Shown here: positions 9,225 through 17,541 of the stretch, piece after piece
Numbering within the stretch: the stretch's first letter is position 1
How the letters are laid out: each line of letters begins with the position of its first letter
From: Campylobacter concisus
GTDB taxonomy: Bacteria > Campylobacterota > Campylobacteria > Campylobacterales > Campylobacteraceae
DNA length: 64,000 bases
Direction: 5' to 3'
Assembly: GCF_003049085.1 (NCBI RefSeq)
Contig: NZ_PIQX01000004.1
Coordinates: 62,001-126,000, forward strand
The notes under the pieces: model-generated
Told to the model about the DNA's origin: nothing
The model's database searches: none
What the model saw: only the letters and a program-made list of their open reading frames with translations
Position numbers and translations under genes: made by a program

Positions 9225-9861
9225 TTTCACCCCTCTTATCTGCTAAAAGTTTGAATGTGCCCTCTTTTAAATCGTAGCTGAAAATTTCGCCGGTTTCTAT
9301 AATGTAGTGCCAGCCATAAATTTGAAGGTTTCCTCTTTCATACTCCTCTTTTACATTTGGATAAGTCATTATATTTTCGATCGAATTTATCACATTTAAT
9401 CTCTCAGTTAGCCACGCCATCTTTGCTGGATCGTCGCTTGTAAATTTAAGCACTTCTCGTTTGATCGGCTCTATTAGCTTTATCCAATTTCTAACATTTG
9501 GCGTAGTTTTGAGCTTTTTTTCATCCATATAAAGCGCTGCACATCCACCACAATCGGAGTGTCCGCAAATAATGATATTTTTGATATTTAAAAGCTCTAA
9601 TGCATATTCGATAGCCGAGGTCGTTGCCAAAAATTCCTCGCTCACTCTATAAGGTGGCACGATGTTTGCGATATTTCGCACCATAAAAAGCTCACCTGGA
9701 AGGCAGTTTGTTATCAAATTCGGCACCACTCTTGAATCAACACAGGATATAAAAAGGGTATGTGGGTCTTGTCTATTTTGTAGACTTTTAAAGAGCTCTT
9801 CATGCTCCAAAAAGCCATCTTCCATAAATTTTACCGCACCTTCAAGTAGCGAGTCATCCAT
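9217..9861 (-). CDS. can: Beta-class carbonic anhydrase
   Basis: Zinc enzyme that interconverts CO2 and bicarbonate, important for growth of capnophilic Campylobacter. The 214 residues contain the beta-class ligands: Cys40 with the Asp42-Arg44 dyad in FISCVDSRVVP, and His101 and Cys104 in ICGHSDCGGC. The hydrophobic ELFMVRNIANIVPP is also a family signature. It is the first gene of a minus-strand operon with the MscS-family channel and the acidic microprotein. Remembered C. jejuni order (Cj0237 beside Cj0238) agrees. Confidence 0.94.
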   Translation of the reverse strand: MDDSLLEGAVKFMEDGFLEHEELFKSLQNRQDPHTLFISCVDSRVVPNLITNCLPGELFMVRNIANIVPPYRVSEEFLATTSAIEYALELLNIKNIIICGHSDCGGCAALYMDEKKLKTTPNVRNWIKLIEPIKREVLKFTSDDPAKMAWLTERLNVINSIENIMTYPNVKEEYERGNLQIYGWHYIIETGEIFSYDLKEGTFKLLADKRGENA

Positions 9862-10031
9862 AGAAATTTATCTCCATTTTTTATATTTTTACGCGATTAT
9901 AGCAACTTTTATTTAATCTAAAAAATACTTTAATATATAAATTTTTAACTAATATAATTTGTTAAAATTCTTTTTATTCATTGTTTAATTATTTTAGGCT
10001 AAACTCATTCAAAAATTCATAAGGAGATAAA

Positions 10032-10730
10032 ATGAGTCTGTATGATAGGAACTACGCAAAACAAAATCAAGAAGAACTTGCGTACTCTCAAAGCTCACTA
10101 AGTACTTTTATAAAACAAACTTATCAACTTTTTGCAGCATCACTACTTTCAGCAACAGCTGGCGCCTATGTAGGCATTAGCATCGCTGGTGTTTTTGCGG
10201 CAAATAGATTTTTGTTCTGGGGACTTGTAATAGTCGAGTTTGCGCTACTTTTTGGACTGATGGCAGCTAAACGTAAAGAGGGATTAAATTTAATACTTCT
10301 ATTTGCGTTTACTTTCATAAGTGGCCTTACGCTAACTCCGCTACTTTCAGCAATCCTTGCCATGCCAAGTGGAGCTGGTATCGTAGCTCAAGCATTTGGA
10401 CTAACAACAGTTGCTTTTGGTGCGTTAAGCGTCTTTGCGATGAATACAAAACGTGACTTTACAACAATGGGTAAAATGTTATTCATAACCTTAATTGTTA
10501 TCATTGCAGCAGCTATTATCAATATCTTTGTTAAAAGTACAATGTTTCAACTTGTAATCGCAAGTATTTCATCGATCTTATTTAGCGCATATATACTTTT
10601 TGATACGCAAAATATTATCCGTGGAAACTATGAAACTCCAGTTGAAGGCGCAGTTGCTTTGTATCTTGATTTTGTAAATCTATTTACATCGTTACTACAA
10701 ATTTTAGGAATTTTTAATAGAAATGACTAA
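10032..10730 (+). CDS. Bax inhibitor-1 / YccA family integral membrane protein
   Basis: The 232-residue protein has seven predicted helices and the family ending AYILFDTQNIIRGNYETPVEGAVALYLDFVNLF, in which paired Asp residues form the proposed pH-sensing site. Bacterial members are calcium-leak channels or interact with FtsH; the physiological role here is not known. The start follows AAGGAGATAAA. Its 3' end overlaps the next gene by eight bases, suggesting coupling. It is divergent from carbonic anhydrase. Confidence 0.9.
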   Translation: MSLYDRNYAKQNQEELAYSQSSLSTFIKQTYQLFAASLLSATAGAYVGISIAGVFAANRFLFWGLVIVEFALLFGLMAAKRKEGLNLILLFAFTFISGLTLTPLLSAILAMPSGAGIVAQAFGLTTVAFGALSVFAMNTKRDFTTMGKMLFITLIVIIAAAIINIFVKSTMFQLVIASISSILFSAYILFDTQNIIRGNYETPVEGAVALYLDFVNLFTSLLQILGIFNRND

Positions 10731-11106
10731 GGATGAGCGCATCTACCGAGTAATAGATGCGAATCTAAATAGGCTAAAAGAAGGGCTTCGCGTTGTTGAA
10801 GATATAAAAAGATATGTCTTTGATGACGCCAAGCTCGCCTATAAAATAAAATCCCTCCGCCACAAGGCAAAGATCCCACAAAAAGAATTTTTAAAATTTA
10901 GAAATTCACAAGAAGATGTCTTAAAAACTAGCACAAAAAGCGAGCAAGCTAGAGAAAATTTAGATGAGATAATCACTGCAAATTTCAAGCGTGCCCAGGA
11001 GAGCGCCCGCGTGCTTGAAGAGTGCTTTAAGCTCATAAATTTAGAACAAGCCGAGCTTTTTAAAAGCATAAGATACGAGCTTTATGAGCTTGAAAAAGAA
11101 CTTTAA
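10723..11106 (+). CDS. Stand-alone ThiD2-like / thiamine-phosphate synthase-associated domain protein
   Basis: A 127-residue, all-helical protein. IYRVIDANLNRLKEGLRVVED, LRHKAK and NFKRAQESARVLEE match the domain usually found fused N-terminal to ThiE in other bacteria, described as ThiD2, an HMP-phosphate kinase-type domain, and often annotated thiamine-phosphate pyrophosphorylase. The ThiE barrel itself is absent, so it cannot be a full thiamine-phosphate synthase. The start at 10723 lies inside the BI-1 stop region and has only a weak ribosome binding site, so translational coupling is likely. The function is inferred from domain resemblance only. Confidence 0.7.
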   Translation: MTKDERIYRVIDANLNRLKEGLRVVEDIKRYVFDDAKLAYKIKSLRHKAKIPQKEFLKFRNSQEDVLKTSTKSEQARENLDEIITANFKRAQESARVLEECFKLINLEQAELFKSIRYELYELEKEL

Positions 11107-11129
11107 CTAAAAATTTAAATCTTTTCTTG

Positions 11130-11135
11130 TATAAT
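11130..11135 (+). promoter_or_regulatory. -10 box of secG promoter
   Basis: TATAAT with T-rich sequence upstream, about 38 bases before the GTG start of secG. Confidence 0.55.
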
Positions 11136-11172
11136 CGCAACCAATTATTTTTAAAAATTTAAAGGAAATTTC

Positions 11173-11502
11173 GTGAGTTTAATATTTTTAATCTTGCAAT
11201 TTGTTTTAGCTGTCGTTATCACGATCGCAGTTTTACTCCAAAAGAGCTCATCTATCGGTCTTGGAGCATACAGTGGAAGCAACGAGAGCCTTTTTGGAGC
11301 AAAAGGACCAGCTGGATTTTTAGCTAAATTTACCTTTGTGGTAGGCGTTTTGTTTATCCTAAACACACTTGCACTTGGATACTTCTATAATAAAGATCTA
11401 AAACGCTCTATCGTTGATAGCGTCGATAGTAAATCTCTAGTCATACCAAAGTCAAACGACGTACCACCAGCTCCTAGTGCACCACAAACTCCAGCAAAAT
11501 AA
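11173..11502 (+). CDS. secG: Protein translocase subunit SecG
   Basis: Small SecYEG partner with two membrane helices (about residues 2-22 and 52-72). Between them lies the conserved loop LLQKSSSIGLGAYSGSNESLFGAKGPAGFLAK, here spanning residues 20-51. The low-complexity Pro/Ala tail (VPPAPSAPQTPAK) is common in epsilonproteobacterial SecG. The start is GTG, preceded by AAAGGAAATTTC. The deacetylase gene begins two bases after the stop, so they are co-transcribed. Confidence 0.93.
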   Translation: MSLIFLILQFVLAVVITIAVLLQKSSSIGLGAYSGSNESLFGAKGPAGFLAKFTFVVGVLFILNTLALGYFYNKDLKRSIVDSVDSKSLVIPKSNDVPPAPSAPQTPAK

Positions 11503-11504
11503 CA

Positions 11505-12464
11505 ATGATAAAAACACTTTTAGCGTCATTCTTGACGCTAACATTTGCTTTAGCAGACGCTCATATTTTAGTCTATCATCGCTTTGACGATCCAAGACAT
11601 ACAAGCACTGATATTTCTATTAAAAATTTAAGAGAGCAGTTTGAATATTTCAAAAATAATGGCTATGAAGTCGTTAAACTCTCAAAGCTAGTCGATGCTG
11701 TAAATGCTGGCGAAAAAATACCTGATAACTGGATCGTCATCACTGTAGATGATGGTTATAAAAGTTTCTATGACAAGGCCCTTAGTGTATTTAAAGAGTA
11801 CAACTATCCATTTGCACTAATGCTTTATGTGGAAGCCAGTGCAAATAAATATGGCGATTATTTGGATTTTGATCAGATTAAAGAACTTGAGGCTTATGGC
11901 GAGATTGGATACCATTCGTACGCTCATCCAAGGATGACGAAGCTTAGCGATGAGGCATTAAGAGAGGACTTTCAAAAGGGCGTTGAGACCTTTGAAAAGC
12001 ACATGGGTTATAAGCCAAAATATTTCGCAGTGCCATACGGCGAGATCGATAACAGAGTTGTCTCTTTGGCAAAAGAATTTGGCTTTTTAGCCCTTTTAAA
12101 TCAAAACTCAGGTGCGGTTTCAGACAAGAGTGATGTTTACGATCTTTATAGAACACCAGTAATGAACGGTACCAAAATAGCACTAACGTTTAATAGCAAA
12201 TTTTTAAATGCCCAGTGGATATTTCCAGATAGCTATCCACAAAATAATGCGATAGACAAACTCATTATAAAAACTGATACAAACGCTAGCGAAGGTAGTT
12301 TTTTTATGACTGGCTTTAATGGCTTTAAAAAAGTACCTATGACAAATGGTATTTTTGAGTGTAAATTTAACCCGCCTCTCGATAAACGCAAAGTTTTAAT
12401 ATCACTAAAAGTAGATCATCAACGAAGTACAAAACTTCTAATAAAGGACATCAATGCTAAATAA
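11505..12464 (+). CDS. Secreted polysaccharide deacetylase (NodB-like) family protein
   Basis: A 17-residue signal peptide precedes a NodB-type barrel. Metal and catalytic residues are visible: Asp82-Asp83 in [11 protein letters not shown] and His137/His141 in [10 protein letters not shown]. The early HRFDD motif resembles the PgaB-like subgroup. The last 90 residues form a beta-rich domain of unknown role. The family removes acetyl groups from cell-wall or capsule sugars; the substrate here is not known. It lies between secG and frr, genes I recall as adjacent in C. jejuni, and overlaps frr by 11 bases. Confidence 0.85.
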   Translation: MIKTLLASFLTLTFALADAHILVYHRFDDPRHTSTDISIKNLREQFEYFKNNGYEVVKLSKLVDAVNAGEKIPDNWIVITVDDGYKSFYDKALSVFKEYNYPFALMLYVEASANKYGDYLDFDQIKELEAYGEIGYHSYAHPRMTKLSDEALREDFQKGVETFEKHMGYKPKYFAVPYGEIDNRVVSLAKEFGFLALLNQNSGAVSDKSDVYDLYRTPVMNGTKIALTFNSKFLNAQWIFPDSYPQNNAIDKLIIKTDTNASEGSFFMTGFNGFKKVPMTNGIFECKFNPPLDKRKVLISLKVDHQRSTKLLIKDINAK

Positions 12465-13011
12465 AATTTACGAAACACAAAAAGAAGGCTGCGAAAAAGC
12501 AATAGCTTCATTAAAACGCGACTTTACAACACTTAGAACGGGCAAGGTAAACATTAATATCGTAGATAATGTAATGGTTGATTATTACGGCTCGCCAACT
12601 CCACTCAACCAAGTAGCCACTGTGCTTACAAGCGACGCTTCAACTATCACTATCACACCTTGGGAAAAAAGTATGATAAAAGCCATATCATCGGCTATTC
12701 AAGCAGCAAATATCGGCGTCAATCCAAATAGTGATGGTGAGAGTGTCAAGCTATTTTTTCCACCTATGACAGTTGAGCAACGCCAAGAAAATGCAAAACA
12801 TGCAAAATCAATGGGAGAAAAAGCCAAAGTCAGTATAAGAAATGTAAGAAAAGATGCAAATGATGAAGTCAAAAAGCTTGAAAAAGACAAAGCTATAACT
12901 GAGGACGAGAGTAAAAAGGGACAGGATGAGGTTCAAAAGATAACTGACACCTACACTGCAAAAATCGATACTCTTGTAAAAGAGAAAGAGGCTGAGCTTT
13001 TAAAAATCTAA
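12454..13011 (+). CDS. frr: Ribosome recycling factor Frr
   Basis: With EF-G, splits post-termination ribosomes. The 185-residue sequence is the complete two-domain family: [30 protein letters not shown] begins the three-helix bundle, [16 protein letters not shown] is in the beta domain, and [23 protein letters not shown] returns to the bundle. The start ATG follows AAAGGACATCA within the deacetylase 3' end. A strong hairpin follows the stop. Confidence 0.96.
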   Translation: MLNKIYETQKEGCEKAIASLKRDFTTLRTGKVNINIVDNVMVDYYGSPTPLNQVATVLTSDASTITITPWEKSMIKAISSAIQAANIGVNPNSDGESVKLFFPPMTVEQRQENAKHAKSMGEKAKVSIRNVRKDANDEVKKLEKDKAITEDESKKGQDEVQKITDTYTAKIDTLVKEKEAELLKI

Positions 13012-13031
13012 AATTTTTAGAAATTTTTCCT

Positions 13032-13059
13032 TATCTAGCTACTTTTATGTAGCTAGATA
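13032..13059 (+). terminator. Terminator-like hairpin after frr
   Basis: Perfect 11-bp stem TATCTAGCTAC (13032-13042), loop TTTTAT, GTAGCTAGATA (13049-13059), 20 bases after the frr stop. The following T-run is weak. Confidence 0.65.
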
Positions 13060-13483
13060 TTCTCTCAAAATAATATTTCAAAAAAATATTTATCAGCAAG
13101 TAGTTTAATTTTTTGTCTGTTGTGCTTTTACCTATTAAATATAAATAGAACCTAGACTGCATAAAACATAGCCACCACTTTGTCTTTAAGCTATTTCCAT
13201 GGATTGCTTTAATTTAAATTTTTATTTTGGATTCGTCCTAAATTCTTTATTCAATATTATTAATTTTACATATATTATTTTAAGAATTTAAGGTAGCTAA
13301 AAATAAAATATAAAAACTCTTAAACTTTCCATTATCTTACAGTATCTTACTTTGAATAAGTAATTTTATACTATTTTTAGTTTTAGTAAATTTTAGACTA
13401 AATTTTTATAAAAATTTTCTTATAGCCATTATGAATAATAAATCTAGGTAATGCTTTCTAAAATATACAAGGAATTAGATAGG
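13060..13483. other. AT-rich spacer with no recognisable gene
   Basis: About 420 bases between the frr terminator and the tRNA cluster. No ORF above background, no tRNA and no clear repeat on either strand. Confidence 0.5.
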
Positions 13484-13573
13484 TGGCCGGGAGATAGGGA
13501 TTCGAACCCCAGGAGGCTTTCACACCTCAACGGTTTTCAAGACCGCCGCTTTCGACCGCTCAGCCATCTCCCG
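13484..13573 (-). tRNA. tRNA-Ser (UGA)
   Basis: Read on the minus strand it starts CGGGAGATGGCTGAG, has a long variable arm, and shows TTGAAAA around anticodon TGA. The T-arm is GGTTCGAATCC, and the acceptor CGGGAGA pairs with TCTCCCG followed by G and an encoded CCA. Confidence 0.95.
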
Positions 13574-13630
13574 AATTAAGATTTGTGATTATAACCAACT
13601 TTGCTTAAAATTTACTATAATCTCTAAAAT

Positions 13631-13786
13631 TTACTCTGTTTTTTCTTTAATATATGTAGCTCCATCATTTATCTTTTCTTTGGTCCATTCTTTAGCATTA
13701 TGGGTATCTTCTTTTACACCATGCCAAGTATTTGAGCAACCAGCTACAAAAAATGCTATACACACTGATAAAAATAAATTTCTCAC
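13631..13786 (-). CDS. Entericidin-like small lipoprotein
   Basis: Reading from a GTG (complement of 13784-13786) preceded by AAGGAATAATA gives 51 residues. The signal sequence RNLFLSVCIAFFVAGC ends in a lipobox (VAGC) with Cys17. The mature part SNTWHGVKEDTHNAKEWTK resembles the NTxxGxxxD helix of the EcnA/EcnB entericidin family. These are short membrane-anchored lipoproteins linked to stationary-phase lysis or toxin-antidote pairs in enterics; the role in Campylobacter is unknown. It sits alone between tRNA-Ser and tRNA-Cys, with no second entericidin nearby. Confidence 0.75.
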   Translation of the reverse strand: MRNLFLSVCIAFFVAGCSNTWHGVKEDTHNAKEWTKEKINDGATYIKEKTE

Positions 13787-13818
13787 TATTATTCCTTCGA
13801 GTAGTTATTTTTGAAATT

Positions 13819-13892
13819 TGGAGGCGACACCCGGATTCGAACCGGGGATCAAAGCTTTGCAGGCTCATGCCTTACCACTTGGCCATGTCGCC
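13819..13892 (-). tRNA. tRNA-Cys (GCA)
   Basis: Minus-strand GGCGACATGGCCAAGTGG start, anticodon loop CTGCAAA with GCA, T-arm GGTTCGAATCC, acceptor pairing GGCGACA/TGTCGCC, discriminator T and encoded CCA. Confidence 0.95.
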
Positions 13893-13898
13893 ATATCG

Positions 13899-13985
13899 TG
13901 GTGCCCGAGACCGGACTTGAACCGGTACGGTAAAAACTACCGAGGGATTTTAAGTCCCTTGCGTCTACCATTCCGCCACTCGGGC
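13899..13985 (-). tRNA. tRNA-Leu (UAA)
   Basis: Minus-strand GCCCGAGTGGCGGAATGG start, anticodon loop CTTAAAA with TAA, long variable arm (class II), T-arm GGTTCAAGTCC, acceptor GCCCGAG/CTCGGGC and encoded CCA. Confidence 0.95.
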
Positions 13986-13993
13986 TAAGTTAA

Positions 13994-14068
13994 TGGAGCG
14001 GGAAACGAGATTCGAACTCGCGACCCCAACCTTGGCAAGGTTGTGCTCTACCCCTGAGCTATTCCCGC
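13994..14068 (-). tRNA. tRNA-Gly (GCC)
   Basis: Minus-strand GCGGGAATAGCTCAGGGG start, anticodon loop TTGCCAA with GCC, T-arm AGTTCGAATCT, acceptor GCGGGAA/TTCCCGC and encoded CCA. Confidence 0.95.
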
Positions 14069-14173
14069 GTTAAAGTTTGCAATGTTATCCAAAAATTGCT
14101 TAAAATTTTATTTTACTAAAACGAATTTCAAAATATTGTAAGCCATAAAAAGATAAAATGTCAAAATCTATTT

Positions 14174-14249
<76 letters not shown>

Positions 14250-14373
14250 ACAGACGTTTTCAGGGGTTTTCAAACCTTGTCAAAAAATGCTTTTTAAAGC
14301 CCAAATTTAGGGATTTTACCACTTTTTAAGCTCTCATCTCTTATCATTGCATTTCATCAAATATCACTCTTTT

Positions 14374-14422
14374 GAGTGTATATCTGAGTGTAAAAAAATA
14401 TTTTTTCTAACTTTTTACACTC
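14374..14422. promoter_or_regulatory. Left-end GAGTGTA repeats, possible integrase arm sites
   Basis: GAGTGTA at 14374-14380 and 14386-14392 (12 bases apart) plus inverted TACACTC at 14416-14422, with another TACACTC inside the integrase gene at 14479-14485. The same direct pair with the same spacing occurs near the right end. Confidence 0.5.
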
Positions 14423-14440
14423 AAAATTAAGGGTTACGAA

Positions 14441-15661
14441 ATGGCAAGCTTTGCGAACGATTTGGCACTAAAAAAATTTACACTCAAAAATAAAATTCGT
14501 GAGTGGATAAAAGATGACGGAGTGAAATTTTTATATGTGCTTGCATACAAGACCCAAAAAGAAACCACCAAAACATTTTATTTCAAATATCAAGAGAGCG
14601 ACGAGAAGCGAACAACAAAACAAATCAGGCTAGGCAAATATCCAAGCATTACGCTAGCAGAAGCAAGAGCAAAAGCTTTGGAGCTAGAGAAGCTAAGAGA
14701 TAGGGGCGAGGATTTACAGCTAGCCACAGCAAAGCAAAAGGCTATCACGTTTAAAGATGTAGCCGATGAGTGGATAGAAAAAGAGCAGAGTAAAAGCCTA
14801 GTATCGACCAATAAGCAAATAGGGCGTGTAAAAAATCATCTCATCTTTTATTTAGGCAGCAAAGAGATAACAGCTCTAAAGCGTAGAGATTATACGCAGG
14901 TAATCGAGCAGATACAAGCGCGAGAAACGAAAAGAGGGCTAACCCACGAAACATCAGAGCGAACATTTAGGCTACTCCGTAAAATCTTAGATTTAGCAGT
15001 AAATAAGGGCTACATCGAACACAATCCAACACGAGATATTATTTTTAATGATACTTTCAAGACCTCATCAAATAACCACTACAAGGCAATAACCGAGCCA
15101 AGCAAGCTAAAAGAGCTATTAAGAGCAATGCAGGACTATCAAGGCTCTTTTTGCACTAAGCAAGCGTTAATCTTTGGCGTGCATACCTTTTTACGTAGTG
15201 CAAATGTAAGAGAACTAAAATGGCAATACGTGGATTTTGAGAATAATTTAATCACGTTTCCAGGCGAGGCGATGAAGTTAAGAGAAGTTTTTTATATGCC
15301 AATGAGTAAGCAGGTCAAGAAGCTTTTAAAAACAATGCTAGAGCATAAAAGGGGCGATTTTGTCTTTCCTAGTGGCATAAGTGCGACAAGACCGCTAAGC
15401 GATAGCACACTCAACCAAGCAATTAAGCGGTTAGGCTTTGGCGATGAAATGGTATTTCACGGCTTACGCACGACAGCAAGCACCCTATTAAATGAAAACA
15501 TCAAAAATCACGGCTTTAGCAGTGATGTGATAGAGCTTTGCCTCGACCACAAAGAGCGAAGCAGTGTTAAAGCAATTTACGACCGAAGCCAAAGGCTGGA
15601 CGAGAGGGCGAAGCTAATGCAGTGGTGGAGCGATTATTTAGACGAAGTGAAAGGTGGGTAA
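14441..15661 (+). CDS. P4-type tyrosine recombinase (integrase)
   Basis: Catalyses integration and excision at the tRNA-Ala site. The 406 residues show an N-terminal arm-binding domain of the DUF4102 type (FYFKYQESDEKRTTKQIRLGKYP, about 46-68), a core-binding domain near 100-200, and the catalytic domain. Likely active residues are Arg252 in FLRSANVRELKW, His340 and Arg343 in FHGLRTTAS, His370 in LDHKE, and Tyr380 in AIYDRS. All are present, so it should be functional. It lies 190 bases inside attL, and its stop abuts the next gene. Confidence 0.93.
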   Translation: MASFANDLALKKFTLKNKIREWIKDDGVKFLYVLAYKTQKETTKTFYFKYQESDEKRTTKQIRLGKYPSITLAEARAKALELEKLRDRGEDLQLATAKQKAITFKDVADEWIEKEQSKSLVSTNKQIGRVKNHLIFYLGSKEITALKRRDYTQVIEQIQARETKRGLTHETSERTFRLLRKILDLAVNKGYIEHNPTRDIIFNDTFKTSSNNHYKAITEPSKLKELLRAMQDYQGSFCTKQALIFGVHTFLRSANVRELKWQYVDFENNLITFPGEAMKLREVFYMPMSKQVKKLLKTMLEHKRGDFVFPSGISATRPLSDSTLNQAIKRLGFGDEMVFHGLRTTASTLLNENIKNHGFSSDVIELCLDHKERSSVKAIYDRSQRLDERAKLMQWWSDYLDEVKGG

Positions 15662-16513
15662 ATGGCGTTAAAAAGGGATTTAAAGGGTGTTACGGACGAT
15701 TTTTTAGAGCTCGTAAAATCCGAAGTGATAGGTACTTTTTTATGTGATAAAAATTGTATTCTGGAATGTAGCACTGATTTATTAATTTTTTTAGCTAATG
15801 GGCGATTGCGTTACTTTTTAGATGAAATAAAGGTGGATAGAATAAAGTCGCGCAAAGTAAGCGAGGAGGATTTATCAAGCATTTTTGCATTTTGTGAATT
15901 TTACCACTTTGACCCATATTACGGCGAACTAGCCCCGCTAGATTTATTTCTTAGCGAATTATTGTGTCTTGTGAATTATTCCATTTCTACCGCCAGAGGG
16001 TTAAACAAGAAGCGAGACGACAAAACAGCTCAACAACTACAAAAATATTACAACAATACAAAAAATCTAATAGAAACGCAGTATTTAAAAGAAAAGATAA
16101 AAGACGCAGATAAAACTCTCGCGCGACTAAAAATGCTTTATTGTTTCTGTTTTGAATTCTCGAGCGATGAGCAGTTGGAGCAGATTGAGACGATTGAAAA
16201 AATATTTAATTTCAAATTTCAAATCAAAAACGGAGGAATAGAGCCTTTTACGTTTCAACAAATATTAGGCAAAGATTTAACAAAATACGATTTTGAATAC
16301 GTATTGCGCCTATTTGATGTTTTGAAAAGCACACAGGGGCAATTATGGTCTTATCAAAACCCAAGAGATGAATACGAAGCTATCAACCGCTTATTAAGAG
16401 GGCTTAACGAGTTTTTCGAGCTAGGCATTAAAGAGCTAATCGACAGTAACGAGTTTAATATCGCCGTGAGAGAGGGGCTAAACGAATACCTAAAAAAATC
16501 AAAAAAAGATTAA
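15662..16513 (+). CDS. Hypothetical 283-residue protein following the integrase
   Basis: I do not recognise this family. The ATG directly follows the integrase stop, so the two are likely co-transcribed. The protein is soluble, helix-rich, with many Leu, Phe and Lys and with FAFCEFYHFDPYYGELAPLD near 78-97. There is no signal peptide or membrane helix. Its more AT-rich codon use differs from the downstream small genes. Genes in this slot of satellites are often cargo, including defence or phage-interference proteins, but nothing in the sequence proves that here. Confidence 0.7.
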   Translation: MALKRDLKGVTDDFLELVKSEVIGTFLCDKNCILECSTDLLIFLANGRLRYFLDEIKVDRIKSRKVSEEDLSSIFAFCEFYHFDPYYGELAPLDLFLSELLCLVNYSISTARGLNKKRDDKTAQQLQKYYNNTKNLIETQYLKEKIKDADKTLARLKMLYCFCFEFSSDEQLEQIETIEKIFNFKFQIKNGGIEPFTFQQILGKDLTKYDFEYVLRLFDVLKSTQGQLWSYQNPRDEYEAINRLLRGLNEFFELGIKELIDSNEFNIAVREGLNEYLKKSKKD

Positions 16514-16519
16514 TTTTTT

Positions 16520-16562
16520 ATTCCCCTATTTTTTATCAAAAATATTAAAATTTTAGGGGAAT
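16520..16562 (+). terminator. Terminator after integrase operon
   Basis: ATTCCCCTA (16520-16528) pairs with TAGGGGAAT (16554-16562), followed by a run of T. The AT-rich loop is long, about 25 bases. Confidence 0.7.
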
Positions 16563-16755
16563 ATTTTTTGCCGTTTTTTAGAAAAGTCCACCGCATAAAA
16601 AAATCCATTTTTTACCACATTATTACACCCAATAAAAAGCCGTAATTTTGCCGCTTTTTAGGGCTTACAATAGCTTTTATTATCAGATAAAATCACTTCA
16701 TATTTATTCAAGTGCGCACACGGATAAATAATATCACTCATAAGGAGTTTTTATT

Positions 16756-16947
16756 ATGAACCCATTAACCATTAAAAGCAATGCGCTAACTCCAAAAGAA
16801 ACAGCGCAGTATTTAGGCATTTCAATCGCCACATTATGGCGTTTTATGAAGCGCGACGATTTTCCGAAGCCTAAACGCCTAACCGAGCGCACAATACGCT
16901 TTTTAAAAAGTGACCTTGACACATATTTACAAGATAGGAGCGCGTAA
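16756..16947 (+). CDS. AlpA-family helix-turn-helix regulator (excisionase-like)
   Basis: 63 residues with the AlpA/MerR-type fold: LTPKETAQYLGISIATLWRFMKRDDFPKPKRLTERTIRFLKSDLDTYLQ. The P-K-P-x-R-L turn and the R-x-x-x-F-x-x-S-D-L wing are typical. In P4-like satellites AlpA activates integrase or excision. The ribosome binding site AAGGAG lies upstream. First gene of a right-facing run of small genes. Confidence 0.85.
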   Translation: MNPLTIKSNALTPKETAQYLGISIATLWRFMKRDDFPKPKRLTERTIRFLKSDLDTYLQDRSA

Positions 16948-16948
16948 G

Positions 16949-17407
16949 ATGAAAGCATTTAAAGACAATAACGAAGCTAGGCTATACGGGCGTTTTTATG
17001 CCCGTTTATCCAAATACCCCGATATTAAGGCGATTTACGCGCAGACGGACGACCAGGAGCAAAGCGAGCTACAAAAAGGCGTGAATAAAGCCCTTTGTGT
17101 GGCTTTTGATTTATTTGAGGAGCGCGAAACGGAGCTAAATCAAAAGAGTATATGCGAAATAGCGCGAGAGTGCAAAGAGATAAAAAGCGCGCCCGAACTT
17201 TACGTAAAAATGCTAAAAGAGTGCTACCCCGATATTTATTTCAAATCCCTACAAGACGAACAAAGCGGAGACGATACGGCGGACTTTAAGCCCGTAGCCT
17301 TTGATTTGTTTTACGCTTTGACCGAGCAGGCAAGAGAGCTAAACGCATTACGAGACGAGAACAAAAGGCTAATAGAAACCTTTTTTATCAATAGGAGCGC
17401 GCGATGA
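16949..17407 (+). CDS. Hypothetical element protein, 152 residues
   Basis: Start placed at ATG 16949, just after the AlpA-like stop, with GATAGGAG upstream; the longer reading from 16910 would overlap that gene. The protein is acidic and helical. Its C-terminal segment (LTEQARELNALRDENKRLIETF) looks like a short coiled coil, and LNQKSICEIARECKEI could be a DNA-binding helix pair. No family recognised. Confidence 0.65.
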   Translation: MKAFKDNNEARLYGRFYARLSKYPDIKAIYAQTDDQEQSELQKGVNKALCVAFDLFEERETELNQKSICEIARECKEIKSAPELYVKMLKECYPDIYFKSLQDEQSGDDTADFKPVAFDLFYALTEQARELNALRDENKRLIETFFINRSAR

Positions 17408-17541
17408 GTAAGCTAGTATTTACGCCTAGCAAATTTTGCTTTAGCGCAGGTGATGAGGTTATGCTAAAGGCATTCAAAAAGCATTTGCATATCTACTCTA
17501 CAAGGTGGCGAGCATGGACGGCGTCACTCAACCTTTGCTAG
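17404..17541 (+). CDS. Small ORF, 45 residues, possibly 5' part of a frameshifted gene
   Basis: ATG overlaps the preceding stop by four bases (ATGA) and is preceded by AATAGGAGCGCGCG. It reads MSKLVFTPSKFCFSAGDEVM and ends at 17541. The neighbouring frame is open from 17457 and reads GYAKGIQKAFAYLLYKVASM into the next small ORF, so a single-base slip around 17450-17460 could join them. Low confidence that either fragment alone is the real product. Confidence 0.4.
   Translation: MSKLVFTPSKFCFSAGDEVMLKAFKKHLHIYSTRWRAWTASLNLC

Noticed and set aside
13732-13920. Plus-strand ORF spanning the tRNA cluster
   Set aside because: It runs through the antisense of tRNA-Cys and the lipoprotein gene; its sequence (RHPDSNRG) is the well-known spurious translation of a tRNA complement.
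16910-16948. Upstream start for the 152-residue protein at 16910
   Set aside because: It would overlap the AlpA-like gene by 38 bases; the ATG at 16949 has GATAGGAG in front.
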